Assembly: GCA_035636095.1 (NCBI GenBank)
Contig: DASPZU010000066.1
Location: 59,944-123,943 of the forward strand
From: Gp7-AA10 sp035636095
Lineage (GTDB): Bacteria > Acidobacteriota > Thermoanaerobaculia > Gp7-AA8
Length of the DNA stretch: 64,000 bases
Reading direction: 5' to 3'
The stretch's first letter is position 1. The number at the start of each line of letters is the position of its first letter. A model generated the notes under the pieces. That model ran no database searches. It saw only the letters and a program-made list of their open reading frames with translations, and was not told the DNA's origin. The position numbers and the translations under genes were made by a program. Shown one piece after another: positions 27,432 through 36,085 of this stretch.

Positions 27432-28097
27432 ATGATCGCTGTTCAAGTGAACAATTTACGGTTCGGCGCATTCGAGCTCGATTGGGGCCGCCGCATGCTC
27501 CTTCGTGAGGGCTCGCCCGTGCATCTAGCGCCGAAGGGGTTCCGACTTCTGGAAGTTCTGATCACGAAGCGGCCGAATGCCATCTCGAAAGAACAGTTGC
27601 ACGACGAAGTGTGGGAGGGCACGTTCGTTTCCGAGGCCACTCTGGCCAGCGTCGTCAAGGAGCTGCGCGAAGCTCTCGGCGATGATGCGCGCGCCCCTCG
27701 CTTCATCCGGACGCTGTTCGCTTTCGGCTATTCGTTCTGCGGAGAGGCAACCGAGGTTGCAGCGCCCGTGCTTGAACGAAAACAGTCCGGATTCCTCGAC
27801 TGTAATGGCCGCACGACCGCGCTTTCAGAAGGGGAAAATGTCATTGGGCGTGATCCGGCCGCTTCCGTGTTCATCGATGACTCGACCGTGTCGCGTCACC
27901 ACGCGCGGCTCACCGTCGCCGCCGACCGCGTCACACTCGAGGACCTCGGCAGCAAGAACGGAACGTTTGTCTCCGGCAAAGCGATCGAGACAGCCGATCT
28001 GGCCGACGGTGCCGAGTTTGACGTGGGCGGGGTGCGGGTCATCTTTCGACGAAGTTTGCTCGCCATTTCGACGACGACACTCGACCGCGAGCGCTAA
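27432..28097 (+). CDS. winged-helix DNA-binding regulator with C-terminal FHA domain
   Basis: A 221-residue two-domain protein. Residues 5-105 form a CadC/OmpR-type winged helix (FGAFELDWGRRMLLREG, LEVLITKRPNAISKEQL, VWEGTFVSEATLASVVKEL). Residues about 118-205 form a forkhead-associated domain with the phosphothreonine-binding signatures IGRDPAASVFIDD, STVSRHHARL and LGSKNGTFVSG. The arrangement recalls mycobacterial EmbR, a winged-helix/BTAD/FHA factor controlled by a Ser/Thr kinase, but without the BTAD part. The convergent kinase gene immediately downstream overlaps its stop codon and is a natural candidate for the phosphorylating partner. Confidence 0.9.
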   Translation: MIAVQVNNLRFGAFELDWGRRMLLREGSPVHLAPKGFRLLEVLITKRPNAISKEQLHDEVWEGTFVSEATLASVVKELREALGDDARAPRFIRTLFAFGYSFCGEATEVAAPVLERKQSGFLDCNGRTTALSEGENVIGRDPAASVFIDDSTVSRHHARLTVAADRVTLEDLGSKNGTFVSGKAIETADLADGAEFDVGGVRVIFRRSLLAISTTTLDRER

Positions 28098-31090
28098 GCC
28101 GGCGCGAACCGCGCCCGCGGGTCGTATGAGGTGAGCGCTGCCCATCCGGCCACGCACAGCACCACTGCAATCGCCAACGCTGATCGGCCGGCAAACCACG
28201 AGTCGAGATCGAGCGTGAGGGGAAACGCCGCGAGCTGAAAATGCACGAAGATCGCCACGATCAGCGCCAGCAGACCGAAGCGTGCCATCGTCCACAGCAT
28301 GATGGCCGCGACTCCGATTGAAAAAACGAGTACGAACCACGTGTCCTGCGTATACACGCGGGGGACGGTCGGAAAGGCGATAAGGACGACCAGGACGCCG
28401 GTCAGGAAGAGCGCGATCCACGTTCGGCGGATCAGCGCCAGCCAGGAGGCAAAGATGAATGCCGAGCCGAGGCCGAAGAGGATGGATGTGCGCTGCAGCG
28501 AAAAGAAGCGCAATGCCACCCCCCGAACGCTCGAAAATGCGTCAAAGACAGTGCCGTACGGCAACAAAGCCGGCATGTCGAAGAGTCTTGGAGAAAGATT
28601 CGCGAATCGCCACCACAAGTTCCACGCGATTCCGACCACGATACCGATGAGGATGTCGCGAGCCACCAGGCGATCGCCGAATCGTCCAATGAGCAAGCGA
28701 CTCCACGCGACGAGCATCCGCGGCGCGCGACTGCGGAGTGAAGGTTCGAGCGCCGAATAGAGAATCCAGATGACGGCCGCGAAGAAGAGCGAGCTGCCGA
28801 CGCCGGTAATGATCATCAGCAACTCGTTCTGAAGTCGCGTCGAGTGGTCGGCACCACAGGCCCAGGAGAGGACGCAGATGACAGTCACACCCACCGCGAG
28901 TTTCAAACCGCCGGATCGATCGATTCGGCCGCGACGTACGTTCCGCGGAACGACACTGATTCCAATGATGATTGTCGCGAGAAGAATCACGACGAAGGCG
29001 GCGCTCCCCCAGGGCGATGCCAGGCCTAATTCGGCTGCCAGCGGAGAGGTATCTCCGGCCGGCGGAGCGCGAGGAACAGCTGGAAGTCGAACGGCGTCGC
29101 TGCGCCGAAATGATTTCAGTCGACCGGATGAGTCGAGAATGACGCGATCGAGACGATCGAGAGCCGCCGGCTCGAATTGCAGTCGTCCAGTCACGTTCTG
29201 CGGGATGACGCTCCTGGACGCCCAGTAGGAAACGTATTCCAGCGCTCCCGGAGTCACGCTCCGGAGATCTCGCCCTGCGGTCAGTATGGAGCGCAGATAG
29301 GCGTCGTCGCGCTCAAACCACGAGTAGCGCCGCAAACCGGTCGTCTTCATACCGAGGGTCTCGGCCAGGCGTTCCGCTTTGTCGGCCAATACGTCCGGCG
29401 ATTTGTCCAGTGGCACCTGCGCGTAAAACATCGTCAGTGGGGTCAGTACCAGAATCGCGGCCAGACCGAGAGCGACAGCGGCGAGCAACGTCGCGGCAGT
29501 ACGGCCGGACAGTGCCGCCGAGATTTCGGCTGCCGCGACAATTTGCGGCGACGGGGTCTCGTCATCCTCAACCGCAGCGTCGATCGCGTTGCGACCGGGA
29601 AGCGCACTGAGAATGTCGCGAGCCGATGGCGGGCGTTGCTCCGGATTTTCGTCGAGACACCTCAGGATGACGCGCTCGACGGCCGGGTCGATGTCGTTGA
29701 CAAAACTTGAAGGCCGCCGCTTTTCGGCGCGGTGGATAGCCATAAGCTCCGAAAGCGTGTTGGCCGCGAACACCGGAACGCCAGTGAAGAGCTCGTACAT
29801 GATGAGCCCAAGCGAGTAGAGGTCAGATCTCACGGTAACGTTGCCGCGGGCGAGTTGTTCCGGCGCCATGTAGTTCGGCGTTCCGCACAGCTCCGCGCTC
29901 GAGACTTCGTTGGTAAAGACAGCGATCCCAAAGTCGGTGATCTTCGTTGTTCCGCGACCATCGATCATGATGTTGGAGGGCTTGAGGTCACGATGAAGAA
30001 GCCCCATTTCGTGAGCGGCGGCGATGCCGGCGCAAAGATCGCGCGAGACGCGCAGCGCTTTCTTGACGGTCAGTCGTTCGATGCGACTGAGGAGCGACGC
30101 CAGATCTTCGCCGTCGACAAACTCCATGGTGATGAAACGCCGGCCGTCGACTTCGGCAATGTCGTAGAGCCGGCAAACATTTGGATGCGCCACTTTTCTC
30201 CCATGTCGAAGCTCGGCGTACAGGCGTTCGAGAGCGCGCGGATTGGCAGTGGCGTCTGCCGATAGAAATTTGAGAGCGACGGCTTCGCCGACTTTCAGAT
30301 CGTCGGCGCGGTACACGTCGGCCATTCCGCCTTTACCGACCAAGTGGACGATGCGATAGCGATCGAGAAGAATCGTTCCTGGCGTGAATCCCATGCTTCG
30401 CGCGTCCTTGCCAGGCGCCATTTCCCGACGCAGCGTATCTGTCGTCAGGAGGATTCGATCTGTCACTGATCGCGCGATTCTAAAGCCGTAATCGGCATAC
30501 TGAAACTCGGGCGCGATGCTCGACCGCGCTGCGCATCGTGCGAACTTTACTTGATGCCGCCACGAGCCGCCTCGCGACGCGCGGCGCGTTCCTGTCGCGG
30601 GGCCACAGGGATTTCGTTCGGGCGACACCGGGTAGTAGTCCGCGCCGTACCAATCGCTGCACCACTCGTGGACGTTCTCGCACATGTCGAACAAGCCGAA
30701 CGCGTTAGGCGGTCGTTGCCCGGCCCGACGCGGAGCAGTTAGCTCTTCGTAATTCGAGAGCGGCGAATCGCCCCATGGATATCGCTGGCCTTCGATTCCG
30801 CCTCGAGCCGCGCATTCCCATTCCGCTTCGGTGGGCAGACGGAATTCCTTGCCCAGCCATCTGCAGTACTCCACGGCGTCGAACCACGAAACGCCGACCA
30901 CCGGTTGATCGGGATCGTTGTTGCTCTCCGACTTGCGAAAGAGCTTCCACTCCCGATTCGTCACCTGTGTCGCGCCGATTCGAAACGCATCGACCCAGAC
31001 GCGATGCACGGGCCGTTCATCGTCGGCGCCCTCTTCCGATCCCATCGCGAACGAAGTGCCGGGGATCTTACGGGTAGCCGGCGGTAGCAT
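28094..31090 (-). CDS. FGE-sulfatase domain / Ser-Thr kinase / polytopic membrane fusion protein
   Basis: A single uninterrupted 998-residue frame. Residues 1-206 are a formylglycine-generating-enzyme-like domain (GTSFAMGSEEGADDERPVH, LPTEAEWECAARGG, GLFDMCENVHEWCSDWYG, RASRGGSW, YGFRIARS). A 25-residue linker leads to a Hanks kinase at about 234-505 (VGKGGMADVYRADD, ALKFL, HRDLKPSNIM, ITDFGIA, YMAPEQLARG). One membrane segment follows near 538-560, then a soluble segment and seven or so membrane helices to the C-terminus. The start at 31090 overlaps the upstream flavoprotein gene by 23 bp; an internal start at 30394 would give the kinase alone. The FGE domain has only one Cys in the region where active enzymes have two, so it is likely a binding or sensor domain. 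Confidence 0.88.
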   Translation of the reverse strand: MLPPATRKIPGTSFAMGSEEGADDERPVHRVWVDAFRIGATQVTNREWKLFRKSESNNDPDQPVVGVSWFDAVEYCRWLGKEFRLPTEAEWECAARGGIEGQRYPWGDSPLSNYEELTAPRRAGQRPPNAFGLFDMCENVHEWCSDWYGADYYPVSPERNPCGPATGTRRASRGGSWRHQVKFARCAARSSIAPEFQYADYGFRIARSVTDRILLTTDTLRREMAPGKDARSMGFTPGTILLDRYRIVHLVGKGGMADVYRADDLKVGEAVALKFLSADATANPRALERLYAELRHGRKVAHPNVCRLYDIAEVDGRRFITMEFVDGEDLASLLSRIERLTVKKALRVSRDLCAGIAAAHEMGLLHRDLKPSNIMIDGRGTTKITDFGIAVFTNEVSSAELCGTPNYMAPEQLARGNVTVRSDLYSLGLIMYELFTGVPVFAANTLSELMAIHRAEKRRPSSFVNDIDPAVERVILRCLDENPEQRPPSARDILSALPGRNAIDAAVEDDETPSPQIVAAAEISAALSGRTAATLLAAVALGLAAILVLTPLTMFYAQVPLDKSPDVLADKAERLAETLGMKTTGLRRYSWFERDDAYLRSILTAGRDLRSVTPGALEYVSYWASRSVIPQNVTGRLQFEPAALDRLDRVILDSSGRLKSFRRSDAVRLPAVPRAPPAGDTSPLAAELGLASPWGSAAFVVILLATIIIGISVVPRNVRRGRIDRSGGLKLAVGVTVICVLSWACGADHSTRLQNELLMIITGVGSSLFFAAVIWILYSALEPSLRSRAPRMLVAWSRLLIGRFGDRLVARDILIGIVVGIAWNLWWRFANLSPRLFDMPALLPYGTVFDAFSSVRGVALRFFSLQRTSILFGLGSAFIFASWLALIRRTWIALFLTGVLVVLIAFPTVPRVYTQDTWFVLVFSIGVAAIMLWTMARFGLLALIVAIFVHFQLAAFPLTLDLDSWFAGRSALAIAVVLCVAGWAALTSYDPRARFAPA

Positions 31091-32348
31091 CGCGTCGAAA
31101 GCGCCCACGCACGAAGGTGAAGCGTTTCTGCAGCGCAACGAGTGCGAAGAAAATTGCGTTCATGAGACGCGTGCGCAAGCGAGCATTCCATCTCCCGCTG
31201 AGCACAGTGACGACCGCCTGAAACATTCTTCGCGGCGGCTCGGGATCGAAGAAGAGATCGCGAAACTGCGGCGAGTAGAAGCCGATGACGAATTGCCGGA
31301 AAGTTTCGTAGCGTCTTCGCTGCCGTCTGGAAAAAGCCGCGAAGCTCCGGGCGGAAAAATTGTTGCGCCGCAGCGCGCGATCGAGCTCGGCGGCCGCTTC
31401 AATCCCCGATTCCATCGCGATCGACACGCCGGTCGAGAAAACCGGATCGAGAAAGGAACCGGCGTCGCCTGCCAGAATCCAGCGATCGCCGGCGTAGCTC
31501 GAAGCGCGGTACGAAAAATCTTTTTCCACCCGCACGGGCCATTCCCGCCTGGCATCCTGCATCAACCGGGCGACCAGAGGCGTGTCGGCGATCGCGCGCT
31601 CCAGTCGTTCCTCGTTCGTGCCATCCGGCATCTGCAGGAAGAGCTTTTTCGGCAGGACGACGCCGACGCTCATCAGCTCCGCCGAAATGGGGATGAGCCA
31701 GAACCATCCCGAGTCGGAGCGGGCCACGATGCGGATGTCGTTGGGCCGCTCGCCCTCGATCAAGGGCACGTTCGAGTAGTGCGAGAAGACGGCGATGTTC
31801 GCGAGACGCGGTTCATCGGTGCGCAGATTGAATTTCTTTGCGATGAGGCCCTGTCGACCGGTGGCATCGACCAGCGCGCGCACCCGAATCGTGAAGCGTT
31901 CTTCATTGTTGCGCTCAACTTCGAGAACGGCCGCCTCAGGCGTGAAATCGCAGGCCGTGACGCGATGGCGTTCGCGAACATCAACGCCGGCCTCGCGAGC
32001 GCGCTCCATCAGGATGCGATCAAATTCGGAGCGAGGCACCTGATAGGTCTGCGGCCGCATGACTTCCGTGACGGTTGCGAAGTCGACGCCGCGTCCGCTC
32101 ATCCCGTCGTGCGTGAAAAGCCGCGCGCCCCATTTGACCGGAAAATTCGCCGCCGCCATTCTTTCCGCCAGGCCGAGGACGGCGAAGGCGTCGTTGGCCG
32201 TGGAGAGGAGCGACTCCCCGATGTGAAAGCGGGGGAAGGCCTCGCGTTCGAACAGAACAACCGAGTGTCCGCGTTGCGCGAGCGCAATGGCTGCCGAGCT
32301 TCCGGCGGGGCCACCGCCGGCAACCGCGAAATCAAAGTCGTAGTTCAC
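31068..32348 (-). CDS. FAD-dependent oxidoreductase, halogenase/geranylgeranyl-reductase-like
   Basis: A 426-residue flavoprotein. The FAD-binding Rossmann motif is AVAGGGPAGSSAAIALAQRG, with further FAD motifs VDATGRQG and ILAGDAGSFLDPVFSTGV. The segment GWFWLIPIS fits the WxWxIP motif that marks flavin-dependent halogenases, and KWGARLF near residue 78 resembles the halogenase substrate-tunnel region. Length fits the broader PHBH-fold group, which also includes geranylgeranyl reductases. Halogenase, monooxygenase or reductase activity cannot be separated by eye. It lies upstream of, and overlaps, the FGE-kinase gene, with which it may be co-transcribed. Confidence 0.85.
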   Translation of the reverse strand: MNYDFDFAVAGGGPAGSSAAIALAQRGHSVVLFEREAFPRFHIGESLLSTANDAFAVLGLAERMAAANFPVKWGARLFTHDGMSGRGVDFATVTEVMRPQTYQVPRSEFDRILMERAREAGVDVRERHRVTACDFTPEAAVLEVERNNEERFTIRVRALVDATGRQGLIAKKFNLRTDEPRLANIAVFSHYSNVPLIEGERPNDIRIVARSDSGWFWLIPISAELMSVGVVLPKKLFLQMPDGTNEERLERAIADTPLVARLMQDARREWPVRVEKDFSYRASSYAGDRWILAGDAGSFLDPVFSTGVSIAMESGIEAAAELDRALRRNNFSARSFAAFSRRQRRRYETFRQFVIGFYSPQFRDLFFDPEPPRRMFQAVVTVLSGRWNARLRTRLMNAIFFALVALQKRFTFVRGRFRRDATAGYP

Positions 32349-32428
32349 GCACCGAAGGTATCACGACGTCAAACAACGCTTTGCGGCAGGGTACGCCAGT
32401 TGCAACCTGCGGGGAGGGGAGGCGACCC

Positions 32429-33424
32429 ATGGCTCGATCATCTCTCGCGCTCGCCGGCTGGATGGTATCGACTCTCGCCGCGATTTCCGCACCCGCCCAA
32501 ACCTACGCCATCGGAGACCTCGGTGTTCTAGGCGGCACGTACAGCCAGGCCAACGGCATCGGAGGTTGGGGACAGGTCGTCGGCGTTTCTGAAACGGCGG
32601 AAGACGAATATCACGCGTTCCTTTACAGCGGACGCACGATGACCGACCTCGGCACGTCGTTAGGCACGCAAAGCTCCGCGGTCGCGGTCAACGGTGCGTC
32701 GCAGATCACCGGTTTCTATTACGACCATGGCTACAAGGCATTCCTGCTGACCGACGGACAGCTCATCGATCTCGGCAATCTCGGCGCGAACTATTCGATT
32801 GGCTACGCGCTGAACGATTCGGGTCAGGTCGTTGGAAGCTCGCGCAATGCCGCGAAGCAGGAGCACGCATTTCTGTACAGCGGCGGTCGGATGCAGGACC
32901 TGGGGACGTTAGGCGGGAAGATGAGCACCGCCCGCGGCATCAACTCCAGTGGACAGATCACCGGATACTCGTACGACGCCGATTGGAACTTCCTGGCGTT
33001 TCTTTGGGAGAACGGAACGATGGTCAGCATCGGCACTCTCGGCGGTGATTGGAGCGTGGGCAACGCGATCAATTCCGCGGGACAGATCGTCGGCCAGGCC
33101 TATCTGAGCGGCAATGTCCGAGCGCACGCATTCCTCTACAGCGGCGGAGAGATGCGCGACCTCGGCGAGCTGGGAGGGTTCTACAGCAACGCGCTGGCTC
33201 TCAATTCCACCGGAACCGAGATCGTCGGCTACGCGACGATGGCGAGCGGTTCCGATCACGCATTTCTGTACCGCAACGGAAAAATGACGGATCTGAACAG
33301 GCTGGTCGCATCGCGGTCCGGATGGACACTGAGTGTCGCCACCGCGATCGACGATACCGGACAGATCGTCGGATACGGCTTGTTAGGCGGCGAGCAACAC
33401 GCATTCTTGCTCACGCCAAAGTAA
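32429..33424 (+). CDS. exported HAF-repeat protein
   Basis: A 331-residue secreted protein, signal peptide cleaving near ISAPAQ. The whole mature chain consists of seven or so imperfect repeats of the type HAFLYSGGxMxDLGTLGG followed by a x-A-x-x-I-N-x-x-G-Q-I-V-G unit, the HAF (probable extracellular repeat) family, likely a beta-propeller or solenoid. Strong GGGGAGG stands before the start at 32429. Function unknown. The repeats encode Leu-Gly as TTA GGC at three places, contributing to the GTTAGGC motif noted separately. Confidence 0.88.
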   Translation: MARSSLALAGWMVSTLAAISAPAQTYAIGDLGVLGGTYSQANGIGGWGQVVGVSETAEDEYHAFLYSGRTMTDLGTSLGTQSSAVAVNGASQITGFYYDHGYKAFLLTDGQLIDLGNLGANYSIGYALNDSGQVVGSSRNAAKQEHAFLYSGGRMQDLGTLGGKMSTARGINSSGQITGYSYDADWNFLAFLWENGTMVSIGTLGGDWSVGNAINSAGQIVGQAYLSGNVRAHAFLYSGGEMRDLGELGGFYSNALALNSTGTEIVGYATMASGSDHAFLYRNGKMTDLNRLVASRSGWTLSVATAIDDTGQIVGYGLLGGEQHAFLLTPK

Positions 33425-34429
33425 TCAATCGTTCGTCGACGCAGCCGTTCGCGTTGTCTCCGTTCCATTCCTTCCGGATCGGAACATGATGCCAGTCTCC
33501 AACTCGACCGGCTGCCCATCCTTCGTGTACGGCTTGAATGTCCATTGCAGGAGCGCATCCGTGATCTTCGTCGCCTGATCGGCGAATGCACTGATGACGT
33601 GCACGTGACGGACCCTTCCGCTCTTATCGATGATGATCCGCACTGGAATCGCGTTGAAACGGCGATCGGTGAGGATGGGATCGACCTTGTACACAATGTT
33701 CGAGGGTACGGCGTAGTTCGCGATACAGGCAGGAACCGCTTCGCTCGACAGTTGCATGCGACTCATATCAGCGATGAGGGCGTCGAGCAGCCTGGTGTCC
33801 TGACTCGTGAAGACGAATTCGATTGCATGACACCGAAACTGCGTCGCCAGGACATGCCAATGCAGGCCCGCAACCGCCGATTTGTAATCGAACCGCGCAA
33901 AGATGCGGCCGGAGATCGTCAGCTCGGATGGCGCGTGTTCGACTTCGTAGTAATCCGGCAGGTGATCCTTGCTGAACCCGATCAGCTCCAGCGCCGTGCG
34001 AGCCGGCATCGGCGAGAAGAACATGTCCTGCGCAGAGATCAACACTGTCCCTTTTGCCGGACCCTTGAAGGTCGGCGATGGTATCCACTGCGCGAGCACG
34101 TACTTTCCACTGTCCGATGGCGGCGGACCCTGGTAAGCCTCCATCCAGTTCGCCGGCAACGGATATGTCATCGCAAAATAACGATTGCGATACACGCTCT
34201 TCGATACCGCGCCATCCTCGGGCGGAGGCGTGGATTGATCACTGGCGCTCGGTTCTGCACCTCTCACGATGATCGCGTTGAGCGGGATCTTGCCTTGCGG
34301 GAACGGCGCGAAATCGCCGCCCGTTTGTGGATTTTCCGGCGGTGGACTCTGCGCTGCGCCGTCGATCGATCCGATCAACAGCACCGCTGTGCTCAGGAAC
34401 GCTGCTTGCAAAAACTCACGGCGGAACAT
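33425..34429 (-). CDS. Tat-exported protein with TonB C-terminal-like domain
   Basis: A 334-residue protein. The N-terminus MFRREFLQAAFLSTAVLL carries a twin-arginine motif (RREFLQ), so it is probably exported folded. The middle has no recognised family (YFAMTYPLPANWMEAYQG, LHWHVLATQFRCHAIEF). The C-terminal 80 residues (VRIIIDKSGRVRHVHVISAF, LLQWTFKPYTKDGQPVELETG) match the TonB C-terminal domain, although there is no N-terminal membrane anchor/proline linker arrangement of a true TonB. GGAGG precedes the start. It follows the di-heme protein gene on the same strand with 67 bp between. Confidence 0.8.
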   Translation of the reverse strand: MFRREFLQAAFLSTAVLLIGSIDGAAQSPPPENPQTGGDFAPFPQGKIPLNAIIVRGAEPSASDQSTPPPEDGAVSKSVYRNRYFAMTYPLPANWMEAYQGPPPSDSGKYVLAQWIPSPTFKGPAKGTVLISAQDMFFSPMPARTALELIGFSKDHLPDYYEVEHAPSELTISGRIFARFDYKSAVAGLHWHVLATQFRCHAIEFVFTSQDTRLLDALIADMSRMQLSSEAVPACIANYAVPSNIVYKVDPILTDRRFNAIPVRIIIDKSGRVRHVHVISAFADQATKITDALLQWTFKPYTKDGQPVELETGIMFRSGRNGTETTRTAASTND

Positions 34430-34496
34430 GTTCCTCCCTATTTCCAAGGCAGGCCGCTGATGTTCGCGCATCAGCGGCCTGCGGCATTACAAGACG

Positions 34497-35894
34497 CTAG
34501 AGCGATCGTAAGAAGTTCAGGACGTCTTGCTGCTGTGCTGCTGGTAATGCGTTGAAAACAAAAATCGACGTATTGGCTTCCGAGCCCGGGCTGTTGTGTT
34601 CTCGGATGGCAGTCAGAAGATTCCTCGTGCGCCCATTGTGCAGGAAGAAGATCCGCTGTCCGAGGCCCCACAACGGCGCCGTGCGGAACTGATCCCCGCC
34701 CGCGCCGCCCTGTGAAACGTTGTCCGCCAACCCGCTGCCCATGTGATGGATCTCCATGTCGCTGAACAGATTCGCGTTCGCGTTGCTGAGGCTTGGCGTG
34801 AAGTGCGACGCCACCGTTCTGAGCGTGGGCGTGTGGCAGGTATTGCAGCCTACGACGTTGAACAGAACGCGACCGGTGTTGATGGAAGTCGCGCCTCCGG
34901 GAGTCGTCGTAGACGGTGTGGGCTGTGCCAGAAGCCGCATGAACATCGCGAAGCCGACGGTGTCGGCCATGGTCGTGCCGGTGCTTCCAACTCCATCGAA
35001 ATGCGTGATGTCCTCCGGAGTCGGGTTGAACGCCCGGCATGCCGCCGGCAGGCCCTGATTCATGCCTTCACCTGGCAGCGGACGCTCCTGAGTGAACAAC
35101 TCGTTCGAAACGCCCTGTTCGACCAGATAGGCCTCACCGGCGAAGATCTCCAGCGATTTGTTCTGGGCCTTCCAGCCAAACCGGGTGATCGTTCCGGTGT
35201 TGCCTTCGCGATTGAACGTTCCGCCGACTCCGAAGGCGTTGAAGGCGTTGGACGCCGCATTCGCAAGCAGGGTCGAATCGTCGATGTTCTCGATCAGACC
35301 TGCGCCGAAAGTCGGGGTGGGAATGCGGAAGATGACATTGTTCGTCGCGACCGCCGTTGCAAAACTCGGCTGCGAAATCACGGAAGTTGTGCAACCCGGC
35401 GCATCGGTCCGTCCGGCGATCGTATAGAGGTCCTCCACGCCTCCGTTAGGCCGGTTTTGGTCAGGGACACCGTTCGTGAAGAAGAACGGGAATCGCGCCT
35501 CCCGCACCGGACCATTGATCGTGATGAAAGATGGAATCGTATTGCGCGCGCCATCGGCAGTAGCATCGGCGATCTGAGGATTGACCGCCGGACTCGTTCC
35601 GCCGACCGCCGGCTGCGCGTGACAGGCTGCGCAGCTTCGCGAGTTGAAGCGCGGTCCGAGGCCTGAGCCATCTTCGCCCGTGATCGTGCCGGAAACCGAA
35701 TCGACCTCCTCGAAGTCGTCCTTCCCGGTGTTAAAAAAGTTGAGGATGTTGGTTGGATTGTTCGCCGCTACCGAAGCGAGCGGCCCACCGGCCCCCGCCG
35801 CCCCGCCGCGCACGCCCGGATCAACCTGGGCGAACTCTTGTAAGGGAAAAATTAAAATGAGCAATAGAGAAATCGGGATTACCCGTCGTTGCAT
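34497..35894 (-). CDS. di-heme cytochrome c-type oxidoreductase, DUF1111 family
   Basis: A 465-residue periplasmic protein with a signal peptide (MQRRVIPISLLLILIFPLQ EFAQ). Two heme-c motifs are visible: SCAACHAQPA and VGCNTCHTPT. The order, spacing and the sections TAPLWGLGQRIFFLHNG and RTRNLLTAIREH match the DUF1111 di-heme oxidoreductases (possible thiol oxidoreductases), related in character to di-heme peroxidases. The start at 35894 has GGAGG at proper spacing; a longer in-frame extension upstream has no conserved content. Electron partner and substrate are unknown. Confidence 0.87.
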   Translation of the reverse strand: MQRRVIPISLLLILIFPLQEFAQVDPGVRGGAAGAGGPLASVAANNPTNILNFFNTGKDDFEEVDSVSGTITGEDGSGLGPRFNSRSCAACHAQPAVGGTSPAVNPQIADATADGARNTIPSFITINGPVREARFPFFFTNGVPDQNRPNGGVEDLYTIAGRTDAPGCTTSVISQPSFATAVATNNVIFRIPTPTFGAGLIENIDDSTLLANAASNAFNAFGVGGTFNREGNTGTITRFGWKAQNKSLEIFAGEAYLVEQGVSNELFTQERPLPGEGMNQGLPAACRAFNPTPEDITHFDGVGSTGTTMADTVGFAMFMRLLAQPTPSTTTPGGATSINTGRVLFNVVGCNTCHTPTLRTVASHFTPSLSNANANLFSDMEIHHMGSGLADNVSQGGAGGDQFRTAPLWGLGQRIFFLHNGRTRNLLTAIREHNSPGSEANTSIFVFNALPAAQQQDVLNFLRSL

Positions 35895-35928
35895 GCATGC
35901 CTCCTTCAAACGGGCGGTTTGTAAGAAA

Positions 35929-35975
35929 GACACGTGTCGAATCGACTTGCGAGAGAAGTCGTGTGCACAACGACG
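35929..35975. promoter_or_regulatory. palindromes in leader of the di-heme protein gene
   Basis: A perfect 10-bp palindrome GACACGTGTC lies at 35929-35938, 35 bp before the start of the DUF1111 gene. A second inverted repeat, GTCGT-GTGCACA-ACGAC, is at 35958-35974. The remaining sequence of the 191-bp intergenic stretch 35895-36085 shows no gene. The palindromes may be regulator sites. Confidence 0.35.
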
Positions 35976-36085
35976 GAGGTGCGCGAGCCGGAGAGCTCCC
36001 GCCCAGGCTGTTGCGGTTAGGAATCGATTTTGTCCTTTGATAGAAGGAGTGATGTCAGTAATGAAAGACCTACCCACGAGGTCGC

